DNA of 64,000 nt from contig NC_088308.1 in NCBI RefSeq assembly GCF_910592395.1, positions 558,001 through 622,000 of the forward strand, in the 5' to 3' direction. The stretch comes from Lineus longissimus. Taxonomy: Eukaryota > Nemertea > Pilidiophora > Heteronemertea > Lineidae. This document shows, one piece after another, positions 22,709 to 33,576 of this stretch. The notes beneath the pieces were generated by a model. That model was not told where the DNA came from. It did not search any database and saw nothing but the letters and a program-made list of their open reading frames with translations. Each line of letters starts with the position of its first letter. The stretch's first letter is position 1. The translations under genes were made by a program, and so were the position numbers.

Positions 22709-25700
22709 ATGACAACGTTTCAGTGGAATTCAGGCCCGAATCAACCAAACCAATGGTAATTTGAATATATAAAGCATAAATTGAAACCAGTGTTTTGCGG
22801 TTCATTTAATTGAAAGTTGGTTTATTTTCTCTTAAAAAGTAAGGTGTGTCGTCATCTTTTCAGAAATCTGCGCTGCGTTGCGTGCATTGTGTGTGTTGTG
22901 TGCATGTCGCGTGCATATGCTGAGAAGGCATGGTGGTCAATGCGTAGTGACAGTGTGCATTGCCATTGCATCATCGTTTTCATAACTCATTCGCCTGGAA
23001 AGCACAACTCGCGTACTCTTGTGTGGTGACTGTTGGTGAGCAAGAAACAACAAATTGATGCAATGTGAAACCAACATAAAAATTAAATGTAGGCCTATTT
23101 GTTGAAAGTGCGGAATAAACTAGGCCTATATTGAAAAGGAAAGGATTTTTTAATTGCAGTCAAAATGACTTAAACTCTGTCAAAAAATTGACATGTCTTG
23201 CCCGCCGGTGCAAGCACTAGCAGCTGTGCTTCTGGTACATCGCATTATGCAGAAAACACTGCTGGGAGAGTGTTGGTGCTCTGTTAGTGTTAAGGTTTTA
23301 TTACTTTCACTTCAGGAATCAGTTTGGTAATGCTGGCCAGGACCAACAACAAGAAAACTTCCCAAATCCTGAATGGGAGAAAGCGAAAAAAGCGCTGGAA
23401 GCTGTTCAGAAGGAAATGAAAAAGAGTGGTGACGACAAGTCTGGAAGCCAAGAAAAACAGTCTGAGGTCGATCAGCAGTTGGATAACTCACAACAGAATA
23501 CAAACAACATGAATAATCATGGACCACATGGGAACATGTTTCAGAATCAGAACCAGCAACATTTCAATATGTATCAGCAACAGTATGGCTTCCAGGGGTA
23601 CGCAGTAGACGCTTGAATGTGACCACTCTTATTGTTCTCAGTGATCTACTGACCTTTACATGCATATTCGCTGAATATCTCCGGCTTTTTCAGGCAGCTG
23701 TAGTCAGCTTTGAATTGATTATACCTTATGATGGTAATCAAATGTTTGCCATGTGGCATGGTGAAATCGCTCCAGTGTACATTGTTCTTATAATCCTAAA
23801 TGTAACAGTATATTACTTTCAATTTCAGGTTCAATTATATGCCACCCGGTCCAGGAGGCCCTGGTCCCCGTGGTTTTGGAATGTTTGGTCCAGGCCGTGG
23901 GGGCCCACCTCACATGCAGAATGTAAGTATTTGAATGGAGAGGTCATTGAATATACACGTAAGCAGTATGAACAATATGATGAAGGAAATTTTGTTTTTA
24001 ATCTTTCCATCTGTATCAAGGAGTTAGATTGTATCTGTATCTGATTTACTTTTAGAAAGGGCACAAGAGCAGAGGCAAGAGTTACACATTTGCTTTATAT
24101 AGTAGCGTCTTGTTTTTTTTCAGTTTGGTCCCGGTCCTGGTCCATATCCACATCCTGGGATGGATGAGCCACACATGTTTCAGCAGGGACCTAATGGTCC
24201 CAGAGGTCCACCTCCCCGTCCACCTGGCCCTTGTCCACCACGGTGGGGGTTCAACGGCCCCCCTTTTGGAAATGGAGGTATGTATATGAAAAATCAGGAT
24301 GGAGCATTCTATTGTTTGTGAGTACTGGGTGAGGCCGCGTGAGCTGTTCAAGTATTTGCTATTACAAATTGGTAAAAAAACCCTGCTTGTGTGATCAGCA
24401 GAAAGCCTAAGTGGTGTTCTCACCAGCACTCACTAACAAAATGTCAAACTGAATTGCCAACAGCAATCTGTTTCTGATGGTCATAGGCTTCCATTAACTA
24501 TGTGTAACTGTGGTCTTCGACTGATCTTACCACTTGTTTTCTTGTAGGTCCACCAGGTGGCCAGGGAGGAGGAGTCCGGTTCAACATCAACAAGCCTAAC
24601 AATCATATACAGAATAACAACAATGACAACTTCCCTCAGAATCAAAACAACTTCAGTCAACAACAACAAAACAAATTCTATCAGGGAAAACAACAAAATA
24701 AAAAACGTCAACAACAACAACAGCAATCGCCACAGTTGCCAAAACAGGAGAATCAACAGAATAGAAGCGAGGACCAACAGGATGGGGGAACTGAATCAGC
24801 ACAGAAGAAAAATATCGAACAGATTACTAAACCTCCGGAGAAAGAGGTGGATGATGATGAGAAGAGTACGGGTCACCCTGCAGCTGGAGAGTGGCCTCCT
24901 TCTCTGAAGTAAGTCTTAACATCTAAATGAATCCACCCTGTAAGGTGATTATGTTTAAGAGATTTGTGTATGATTTTGTTCGAAATGCTCTTGAGAATGA
25001 ATATGAAGTTGGTTTGCCAAAGTCGCGACATTTGGTTTCGGACCATACGATAGTAACTGCTTGTCCAAATCCATCTCTAGTATAACTCCTCATTGATCTA
25101 TTCTTGCAGAGATTATGTGCAAAGAGCTTTTGCTAGTGCCATAACAGACAGTCAAAGGGATGAGGTAGAAAAGGTCTTGAAGAACAAATTAACTTCTTCA
25201 TTTAATGATGGCTCTGCATGGACCAAGGACTGGGGCCAGGAACCGCTACCTCTGTAAGTAGATGATCACCTGTATATATCTCGCTATTCAATTCAGTCAC
25301 TTATTCAAAAGTGATGTATGAATGAGGTCCTGAGTTACAGTCCATTAACATGTGTCATATGGGTGGGTAAGGAGTGAGTGCTTAGTGTGCCAACATACTA
25401 GGATATGTACATTGTGACGACATGAATTGTGAGTTGTATGTAGGGGTTCCAGTATGTTGACGGGAATAATGCTGCGGGATCCTGAGCCGTGAGCTATCTA
25501 AAAAATGAGCTGTGTTATGAATGTGACTTAACTGTGTGTTTGTCTGTTTTCAGAACCAATATGATCCCCCTAAACACTCCTGCACCTTCCCATGCATTCA
25601 CACCCTCAGGTAAGTCAGGTGGGATGTCTGGGAAGCTAAGTCGCTGGGATAACATGAGGGGATCACTACAAGCAAAAAGTGGCAGGAACTTTTTCTCGCC

Positions 25701-28700
25701 ACGCACTCCCACTCAGTCACGCATGCGTTCACGGTCCCGGTCTCGCAGTTGGTCACGATCAAGGTCAAGGTCACCCTATAGGAGAAGGGAACGGGGTTCA
25801 TCTCGTAGGAAACGATACAGTAGTGAATCGAGTAGTAGCGTCATCTCTGAAGATAGCATTAGTGGTAGGAGTTCTAGATCGTCAAGGTCACAGAAACTAC
25901 CTGAGAAGTATGGTCGAGGACGTGGGAAGAATCAGCGCGGACGTGGCAGAGGTCGGGGACGTGGACGTGGTTATGATAAGGATGCTGAGAACAAACCTGG
26001 TGAGAAGCCTGCTAGTCAGAAAAAGGCAAAGAGAGGAAAACAAGCTGCGTAAGTATATTTTGATAACCAAAAGTCTGTTTTTTTCTGACATGGCCGCAGT
26101 GTTGCTTTCTGGGTTCTTGCACGCACCCTTCGTTTGAGACAGATCGCGGGTGTTTGATTGGTGTTCCATTCTGTTGAAATGAGTGTTATGAAGACTGAGA
26201 TGTCACCGCCAATGGCCGGGATGGGATCACTTTAATAACAGTTTCATAATATAGTTATATGTTCATGTGAATTTGCTTTCAGTGGTGGCCAGAATCAGTT
26301 TACAGTCGACTACAATGCTGGAGAGAAGCGATTCAAATTGATGAAGCGAGCTGCCAGATTCGTGGAGCATCTGGATGAGACGCCGAACAAGAGACCAAAG
26401 TCAAAACTGGTGCTTACTATCAATGTAAGGTTCTCTGAGGTATTGCATGATCTGTTATAAAACATTCTCGGTGTACGACAGGCTTTTGTCTGTAGGTCTT
26501 GTCACGCTGAATGTTGCAAAACACTGGTGGATACCACTCGGGGGAAGTCGCCCAGTGGTTTCCACCAAACCATTGCACTGTAAAGTCACCAAGGTACAGT
26601 TGTTGTTTGACTATATCTCTTGCATTCTTGTGTACGACAGGCTTTCAACTATAGGTCTTGTCTTGAAGGGCTGAATGCTACAGAAAACTGCTGGACTTCA
26701 CTCTTGGGGCCAGTCTCCTCGACTTGTCACGAAGTGATCTCTACCAAACATTTGCTGTTTTGCAAAACTGCCACCATCGTCAAAACGAAATAAGGTTTTT
26801 CTCATTCCTTATGTCTTCAAAAACATAAGACTAAAGAGCATTCTTGTGTACGACAGGCTTTCTTCAGTAGGTCTTGTCTTGAAGGGCTGAATGCTACAGA
26901 AAAACTGGTGGAATCCGCTGTTTGAGGAAATCAGCCTCAAAAAGTGAATCCACCAAACAATATCTGTATGCTCTGATCAATCACTATCTGTTTTATGCTT
27001 GGAAATCTGTAGATGTGTATATGGTATTGTGTAATTTAGTGGATTCAAGGAGCAGTTGAATGTGTGATTTATACGTATTTTGAGTGAGTGATTGTCTCTT
27101 GGAAGATTTGTTATTTGACTCTATAAGTGCCTTCTTTGTGGATGGTAGGCCTCTTACCATGGTTGCAAAACACTGGTGGCCATGTGTCAGTGGTTTCCAC
27201 CAAACCAGAGCAGGGTTTGGCCTGAATGCCACTGATAACTGATAGAGGCCTTTGTTTGGCAAGTGTTTATCACACGTATCATACAGAAGAGATATTGCAG
27301 TAGTGATGCCCAGGAAAGTTGATACTTCAATCATGATTCACATGTTAGTGTTGACAATCTTTGAAGTCTGCTTGGTACCATGCTGCTTTTTTCTCATTCA
27401 ATATTTTCAAACGAATTTGTAGTTGTGGGGTCGGATGACTTGCCTGAAGTCATTTCCACTGTCATGTTATGTAATCTGTTCATCTTTACAGGACAACAGC
27501 GATGGAGAGGATATCATGGACTTCAATGACAGGAACATCGTAGGAACAAATACGGGCTTGGAAAAACGCTATTTGAGACTTACTGCTGTAAGTATAAGGG
27601 GCAGTTAAGGATATATTCCTGTGTTTCCTCCAGAAACAACTCTGTTGTACAAATTTGATGTTAAGTCTTTCAGCATTCTTTGTGTACGGCTGACTTGTCC
27701 CATAAGTCATTCCTTGAAGGGCCGAATGCTACATCAAAATGGTGGAAATGGTTGGAGAGATGACTGACTTTGTCTCTCTTTTTGGTTCACCAGACATTTC
27801 ATGACTTTAATGTTGGTTGTTTTAGCCTCTCTTGATACTCCTCATCCCTTTGACCGAAATCATTAAGTTACCATCATCCTTGACCACTTAGAGATGAAAT
27901 ATGCATTCTTTGTGTACGGCTGACTTGTCCCATAAGTCATTCCTTGAAGGGCCGAATGCTACATGAAAATGGTGGATTGAGTTGGAGAGATGACTTGTAT
28001 TGTCTCTCTGCGTTGTTCACCAAACATATTGAGCTCACTCACTGAGTTTAGGTCCGGAGTTCTTCAGGGGAAAAGGCGCTTTGAAAGACCTATGATGACT
28101 ATTTGTAGGCCCCAGATCCTTGTACGGTGAGGCCATTAGAGGTACTGAAGGAATCGTTAAAGATGGTGAAGGAGAAATGGTTAAAGAAACAAGACTACCG
28201 CTACGCCTGTGAACAACTCAAGTCAATACGTCAAGATTTAACAGTAAGTTGTCAAGACCCTCTTTGTCTCTGTGTAGCTGGTCAGAGAGGATCTGGACAG
28301 TCTCTGTCTTATTTGAGCATTTTCAATCCTTGTGTTCTTCTCAATGCATTCTTTGTGTACGGCAGGCTTTCTTCAATAGGTCATGCCTTGAAGGGCTGAA
28401 TGCTACATCAAAATGGTGGTTTCTACTGTTGGGGCTAGTCACCCTTGTCTTGTCACAAAGTGGTTTCCACCAGACACTTGCAAGGCCAGACAGTCCTTGA
28501 ATAGAAAGTTGATATCTCAATCCTTATGTCTCATTATCTCATTGAACATGCATTCTTTGTGTACGGCAGGCTTTCTTCAATAGGTCATGCCTTGAAGGGC
28601 TGAATGCTACAGTAAACCAATGGTTTCCATTATTGGGGCTTGTTGCCTTGACTTGTTACATCATGGTCTCCAGCGAACACTTCAACAAATAGATGCAATA

Positions 28701-30365
28701 CAGTCACCCTCATACCTCTGCATGAGTATTTGATTCAGTGTTTGTTTGCAGGTACAATGTGTACGAGATGCGTTCACAGCTCAGGTGTATGAATGTCATG
28801 CCAGAGTAGCCATGGAAAAGTGTGATCACGAAGAATTCAATCAGTGCCAAACTCAGCTGAAAGCTCTCTATACAGAAGGAATAGGAGGAAATAGATTAGA
28901 ATTCACGGCCTATCGACTCCTATACTACATATTCACCAAAAACACTCTTGGTATCCTTTTGTGAGGTTTGTGAGAATGGAAGGGTTTTAGTCAGACTAGT
29001 TCCTTTCATTTCTGTCTGCTTGGGGGCATTGTGTTATGGGTTGTAAAGGTTTTAGTAAATTAACATATCACTAAAGAACTTGTACGGTAAGCCTTTATGG
29101 GTTAGGGCATTAATTACCGGTATGTATCTGAATACTTTCCAAATGATTTCCTTGACCCACATTCTCAGATCTTACCACTGCCTTGGCCTCGCTGTCTCAG
29201 TCAGATAGAGACAACGAATGTATAAAACATGCCCTAGCATTAAGGGCAGCTTGGGGACAAAATAATTTCATCAAGTTTTTCAAATTATATAGGGTAGCTC
29301 CGAAAATGTCCGGGTATCTTATTGACTGGTTCATTTTAAGGGAAAGAAAGAGTGCGTTGAAGGCCATCATCAAATCGTATGTATACTATTTCTTTTTATC
29401 TATATCTTCTGCAATTGCATGTCATTTTCTTGGTTACTGAATCATTTCTTGGCCAAACTGACAGATTCACTTTTGACTTCGATTGAAAATATTTATCACT
29501 CCAACTTGCTTTGGAACTTTGTTCAAGACTTGGACTTGAATGCAAATTGAAGTAAATGGTGCTTTCTTGTGTAAACACTCATGATAAAGTTGGTTAAGAC
29601 ATTCAGTAAATCCTCTGTAAGACTTAGTCTGTTATTGTGTACAGTGCATTGTTTTGCCAAGTCAAACTAGTCGCTAGCTGTTTGCACGGTTATAGAGGTA
29701 AGTTCTGCTCAAGCTACTGTTATGTTAGCAGTTGGTGTGCTGCCCGAGTAAATGAGCACAGCTGCAGCTTAAGTTGTTATGTATTGTCAAAGATTATGAT
29801 TCATGGTGCTTTTGACCAAAGATGGGGGAAGAATTTAGTTAGCTAGTATCTTAGAATAACAAACAAATCAATGCCAAAGTGGGCACAACTTGGTGAGGGT
29901 AGCTGTACGCAGTATGTGACGTACAGCTTCTCCCATCAATTTGATATGATAATAACCAGTCATTGGGCCATGATGTCGAACTCTCTCCTTGTAGGTAAGC
30001 CGTTTTGCTTTCAGCGTTTTCTTTTCAGCTGAAATGGATAAGTATGCGATAGTTATATTGATATGAGCTATTAGTATGTGATTCTGAGCCTCACATTCTA
30101 GATGTGCAATATGTTCAACATGTGATGTACCTCTTTACTTCAGTGTTAAGCTTCATTTCACGACATTTTATAACTGATTTTTCCTTCTTTTTGCTGAACG
30201 TGTAGGTATCGGCCCACGCTTCCTATCTCGCATGTACAGACCTCGCTGGCGTTCTCAAATAGCGAAGATTGTGTGAATTTTCTGAAAGAAGTGGGTGTGA
30301 CCATCTCTGCGGACGGTCTGAAAATCGACTGCAAGCAATCGATGTCTGTGGTACCTGGTTTATAA
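22709..30365 (+). CDS. LENG8: LENG8 orthologue (SAC3/THP3-family mRNA-processing factor), complete
   Basis: Thirteen coding exons with matching phases and GT/AG sites: 22709-22755, 23316-23597, 23829-23922, 24124-24277, 24548-24908, 25110-25253, 25554-26048, 26283-26424, 27492-27587, 28109-28243, 28752-28950, 29169-29376 and 30206-30365. Total 838 aa against about 800 in human. The N-terminus has the conserved [12 protein letters not shown] block and is rich in Q, N, G and P. Exon 5 carries GVRFNINK and exon 6 KDYVQRAF ... DWGQEPLPL. Exon 7 holds SR-type repeats and a GRGRGRGRG segment. Exons 9-13 form the SAC3/PCI-like region: [67 protein letters not shown] and [20 protein letters not shown]. 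The family acts in the nucleus in mRNA transcription, splicing and export. The first CDS exon follows an AG at 22701-22702, so a 5' UTR exon probably lies upstream. Confidence 0.97.
26461..26575 (+). ncRNA. H/ACA snoRNA-like copy 1 (LENG8 intron 8), guide and ACA altered
   Basis: The outer stem AACATTC ... GAATGTT is a compensated version of GCATTC ... GAATGC in the other copies. Upper stem GACAGG ... TTGTC. Hinge GCAAAACAC. The second hairpin GGTGGA ... TCCACC is followed by AAACCATT instead of AAACA. The 3' side of the first pocket reads ACGCT instead of AAGGGC, so it would not guide the shared target. It may be a retargeted or decaying copy. Confidence 0.6.
26622..26753 (+). ncRNA. H/ACA snoRNA copy 2 (LENG8 intron 8)
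   Basis: 132 nt. First hairpin: outer stem GCATTC/GAATGC, 5' pocket TTGTGTAC, upper stem GACA/TGTC, 3' pocket AAGGGC. H box ACAGAA at 26680-26685. Second hairpin, then ACA at 26748-26750, three nt from the end. The pocket complements 18S rRNA GCCCUU-U-G-UACACA, and 14 nt separate AAGGGC's first base from the H box, as the H/ACA rule requires. Confidence 0.85.
26838..26962 (+). ncRNA. H/ACA snoRNA copy 3 (LENG8 intron 8), both pockets well formed
   Basis: 125 nt. The first hairpin is nearly identical to copy 2. The second hairpin is textbook: lower stem GGTGGA/TCCACC, upper stem TTTGAGG/CCTCAAA, left pocket ATCCGCTG, right pocket AAGTGAA, and 15 nt from the upper stem to ACA (26957-26959). 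The first pocket matches 18S; the target of the second pocket was not identified. Confidence 0.9.
27127..27210 (+). ncRNA. Decayed H/ACA snoRNA copy 4 (LENG8 intron 8)
   Basis: GCCTTCTTTGTG aligns with GCATTCTTTGTG of other copies. Then comes a shortened hairpin (ATGGTA ... TACCAT), and GTTGCAAAACACTGGTGG is identical to copy 1. The second hairpin ends CCACCAAACCAGA without an ACA. It lacks AAGGGC and is probably a pseudogene most related to copy 1. Confidence 0.55.
27673..27799 (+). ncRNA. H/ACA snoRNA copy 5 (LENG8 intron 9)
   Basis: 127 nt. First hairpin GCATTC/GAATGC with apical GACTT/AAGTC stem; pocket TTTGTGTAC and AAGGGC intact. Hinge ACATCAAAA. Second hairpin lower stem GGTG/CACC, upper stem GAGAGA/TCTCTC, left pocket GAAATGGTT, right pocket TTTTTGGTT. 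ACA at 27794-27796, 15 nt from the pocket. The first 62 nt are identical to copy 6. Confidence 0.9.
27903..28029 (+). ncRNA. H/ACA snoRNA copy 6 (LENG8 intron 9)
   Basis: 127 nt. Its first hairpin is identical to copy 5. The second hairpin keeps the GAGAGA/TCTCTC upper stem and GGTG/CACC lower stem but has different pocket strands (GATTGAGTT and TGCGTTGTT). ACA at 28024-28026, about 80 nt before the next exon. Confidence 0.9.
28346..28479 (+). ncRNA. H/ACA snoRNA copy 7 (LENG8 intron 10)
   Basis: 134 nt. The first hairpin has upper stem GGCA/TGCC where copies 2 and 3 have GACA/TGTC, a compensatory A-U to G-C change. Pocket TTTGTGTAC and AAGGGC. Hinge ACATCAAAA. Second hairpin GGTGG/CCACC, ACA at 28474-28476. 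Confidence 0.88.
28550..28682 (+). ncRNA. H/ACA snoRNA copy 8 (LENG8 intron 10)
   Basis: 133 nt. The first 62 nt (GCATTC to GCTACA) are identical to copy 7, then the hinge and second hairpin diverge (AATGGTTTCC ... GGTCTCC). ACA at 28677-28679, about 70 nt before exon 11. The pocket matching 18S is intact. Confidence 0.85.
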
Positions 30366-32892
30366 AGATCACCCGAGTATGGTCACCTGTAACGCTGCTC
30401 TATCCGGTGGATGGGGTAGTGTTACCTGCTCCCAAGAGTCTGATCTGTGCCCTGTCTGTGTCTGCCTACGACACATCGAGTGGTGGAGGAGGGGAGACCC
30501 CAGTTGGTTGTGTCAAGCTCATATTGTGGTGGATGGGGACAGTGGTCATCATTGGGTTCATTGGGATGGGACGAGCTGCTGTTAGTGTTGTCCATTAAGC
30601 TTATTGGCCCCTGTTTCGCGTAAAATGCAGACTGTCATATTTTCTCAAACAGACTTAAGATCCAAATTCATCATCAATCATGGCTGTAGAATTGTTTCTG
30701 TGCGTATCTTGCCATCCTTGCTAGCAAGTACATGTATGGCATTACCTTTTATACATCCACTGGACTAGATGTATCGTGCATACCAGATATGTTCTAGCAT
30801 CTCGACTCCCGTCGCCAGTGCTCATGGAGTGTAGCATAAGAACTCTTTATCATTGGGTAACAACCTTTATCATTAACAAGATGTGAGGGCGCGGCAAAAC
30901 AATTGCCCACCGTTTCAATTCGTATTCCAAGCTCGACGAAAAATTGGTTGTGGACTCAAATAGTTCATTTTCATACCTGTCTCTACCATACCTTATCAAA
31001 AACCAAACGCAATGTTTTCAAACTTTATTGAGCTTTAGAAGTTTCCAAAGATGAGTTAGGATGATGTTTAGTCGCTGTTCTAATCCGGTCGCTGCTGTTA
31101 TCTCGCGGAAACATCCCACAGTTGTTGAGGAAAGAATGGAGTTATACTGGACACTCGGGTTGATCGGCAGTTTTCAAATCGCACTGGCACTCCATGTTCC
31201 CAGTAGACGTGTGCACATGCCAGTTTTGCCAGTTGTTGCAGTTACACATTTGTGATGGACACTATGTTATCACCGCACGTACGTAGGGAGGGACTATTGT
31301 TGTGTTTGAAGGGACACACTAAAGCATTTTTTTCAGCTCTGGTCAGTGTTGTCAAATGTTTATTCACGAAATTGCACTGTCATGCTTTCATCCTCACATC
31401 TCGGAGTAAGTTACATTGATTGTGCACCTTCAGGATTCGTGGGATACATCTTTGAAGGATCCGGGGATTTCTACGACGTTAGTAGCGGTATTGAGTCACC
31501 ATGATGAGGCACTCGTATGATTCGCACCTTCAGTTATCTATTTGGGACTGAGCAGGCCAGTTACACGAACTGTGATTTTGCATGAATTCTACTCCGTTAT
31601 CTTACACCACCTGGAAGTCGCAGCCTGAAGATAATGTCGCCAGTTTATGAATGTTCCCTAAACTTCTCTTATGTTGTTGTTGATTTGAATAATAAGCATG
31701 TCTTTTCAGCGTTATTTTTGCAGGTGAATATTTTGTTTTTTCTTCAGAATTTAAATGATGATCAGGTCTGGCTCCTAATATGGGCGATTAAGTTCAACTT
31801 AAGTTGCTTCGAATTGAAATCGTTTGTATTGTTAGTTGTTTTGAGGGTTGAACCTCTCAGTTTGCAGAGCATCCAGAGAGTCCCACACCATTTGAAGTCA
31901 TGATCATTTTAACTTGGCCAGTACCATCTGTTCAGGACTTCACTCCTAACAACACACAATACAGACCTCTAGCCTAAGACGGAGCAAGTTTATGTTCTAA
32001 AGTCTGGTGACTTCAAGTAATGATAATTGTTATTTTTGCATGGCATTTCTAATGTAATGAATTCTCATTTAAAATGTCTCAATGTCATTGATATCTAAAA
32101 AGTTTTATGGCTGCTTTTCCCTAATAACTGATTGCTTTACGCAGTTGGAGGTCATCCTAATCAATTTAGTGTTGAATGTCGGTTTACCAAAGAATCCAGA
32201 TTGGATTTGTGTTAGTCATGCTCACCCTGAAATCAAGTGACCCATGACAAATAACTTGCTCATTATATACATGTGCATGGGACAACGTGATTTCTGTGTA
32301 AACTTAGGTGTAGAAATATTCCTTGGCAACTTCATCAGGAGGAAGTGATAGACTTTGCAGCATAGCTGTCACCACTGGTCTTGGTCCTGCCTTTCAGTCA
32401 TTCAGCATATTTTCACACCAGTAAGATCCTGCAAGGTTCAACAGGTTTATTCAGTTGAGGTTATATGTACTTTGAATGGCCTTGGGCCAAAATTGTGAGT
32501 CGAGTAACTTGTTTCAATTCCAATTGATTATTGTTCAAACCAATTTCACCGTTTTTGCAATAAGCTGTAAGCCTGTTGGCCCTTGCATGTCTGTGTATTG
32601 GGATCCCTTGGTCCCAGCTGAGGTGAAAATACTTGGCTATTTGGAAATCAAACCATTTGCCAAAACCTCCTCGTGTACCTACACGTTTTGTCCGTATTGA
32701 AATAGTAAATTGCCTCGTGGAGGTAAAGTGCCACCTAGTGTCAATTATTGAACTTAAATAACTGATGATAAAAAGGGAAATACTTACAATGGTTTTGTTT
32801 GTTGAACTTTTCATGTTGGATCCCCGTGGGGTCTTGTCGACAGTTAACACTAGATGTGGATTTGTGAATACTAATAGTTAGGTGTAAATAAA
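30366..32892 (+). other. Probable long 3' UTR of LENG8
   Basis: There is no coding support after the LENG8 stop. By eye the first canonical AATAAA after the stop is at 32887-32892, so the 3' UTR could reach about 2.5 kb. A shorter form with a variant signal is possible. Confidence 0.4.
32887..32892 (+). terminator. Candidate polyadenylation signal of LENG8
   Basis: AATAAA followed within 30 bases by T-rich sequence. Assigned by position only. Confidence 0.4.
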
Positions 32893-33187
32893 CTATTTCA
32901 AGGCATTTCTATCTTGGCCCTCTTTTATTTCACTTTTGCTGCAATTGGTAACATCTTTGGAGAAGTTCAGGGCATCTACAGTACTGTCAAGTCGGTCAGG
33001 AGCCAGGAGGCTCAACTTGTTCATTGTGAAGGGCTACTTGCAGTAGCAACGGCTCCTGACGAGTTCACAGTGTGCAAATATAATTGTAGATTTGCTTATA
33101 TACGTTATAGGCCGTCGCAGATCATAGAAAGTTGTTCACTTGATGGTCCCGAGGACAATGCATATCCACATGGACTACTACCCCCCT

Positions 33188-33576
33188 CACAAGTCACAGC
33201 CAGGCGAATCAGTCCTGGCTGCTCCACCATGTCTCATGAAAACGCTAATAAGATAATTTAGAATCATTGGAACTCAAATTCACTTATGACATTGACAAGA
33301 TATAGTAGAGCGATGAGACAGTCACAGCCAGGCCACATCAGTCTTGGCTGCTCTGCCAAGGTGTTAACATGGTGAGAGAGATGAGGAAGTCACAGCCAGG
33401 CCGAATCAGTCCTGGCTGCTCCACCGTGTTGACAACATGGTGAGAGAGATGAGGAAGTCACAGCCAGGCCGAATCAGTCCTGGCTGCTCCACCATGTCTC
33501 ATGAAAACGCTAATAAGATAATTTAGAATCATTGGAACTCAAATTCACTTATGACATTGACAAGATATAGTACTAC
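33188..33576. repeat. Nested tandem duplication with AGCCAGG/CCTGGCT hairpins
   Basis: Four copies of GTCACAGCCAGG ... AATCAGTCCTGGCTGCTC, each with an inverted AGCCAGG/CCTGGCT core, occur at about 33190, 33318, 33388 and 33456. The first and last also share a near-identical downstream block of roughly 85 bp (ATGTCTCATGAAAACGC to CAAGATATAGTA). This points to a recent 266-bp-period duplication around shorter 70-bp units. Confidence 0.85.

Noticed and set aside
24557-24907. Alternative open frame (116 aa) within LENG8 exon 5
   Set aside because: A shadow of the real Q/N-rich LENG8 frame, which is fixed by splice phases and conserved motifs.
26049-26282. Possible further snoRNA in LENG8 intron 7
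   Set aside because: No hinge/ACA pair or C/D boxes with a matching terminal stem could be found.
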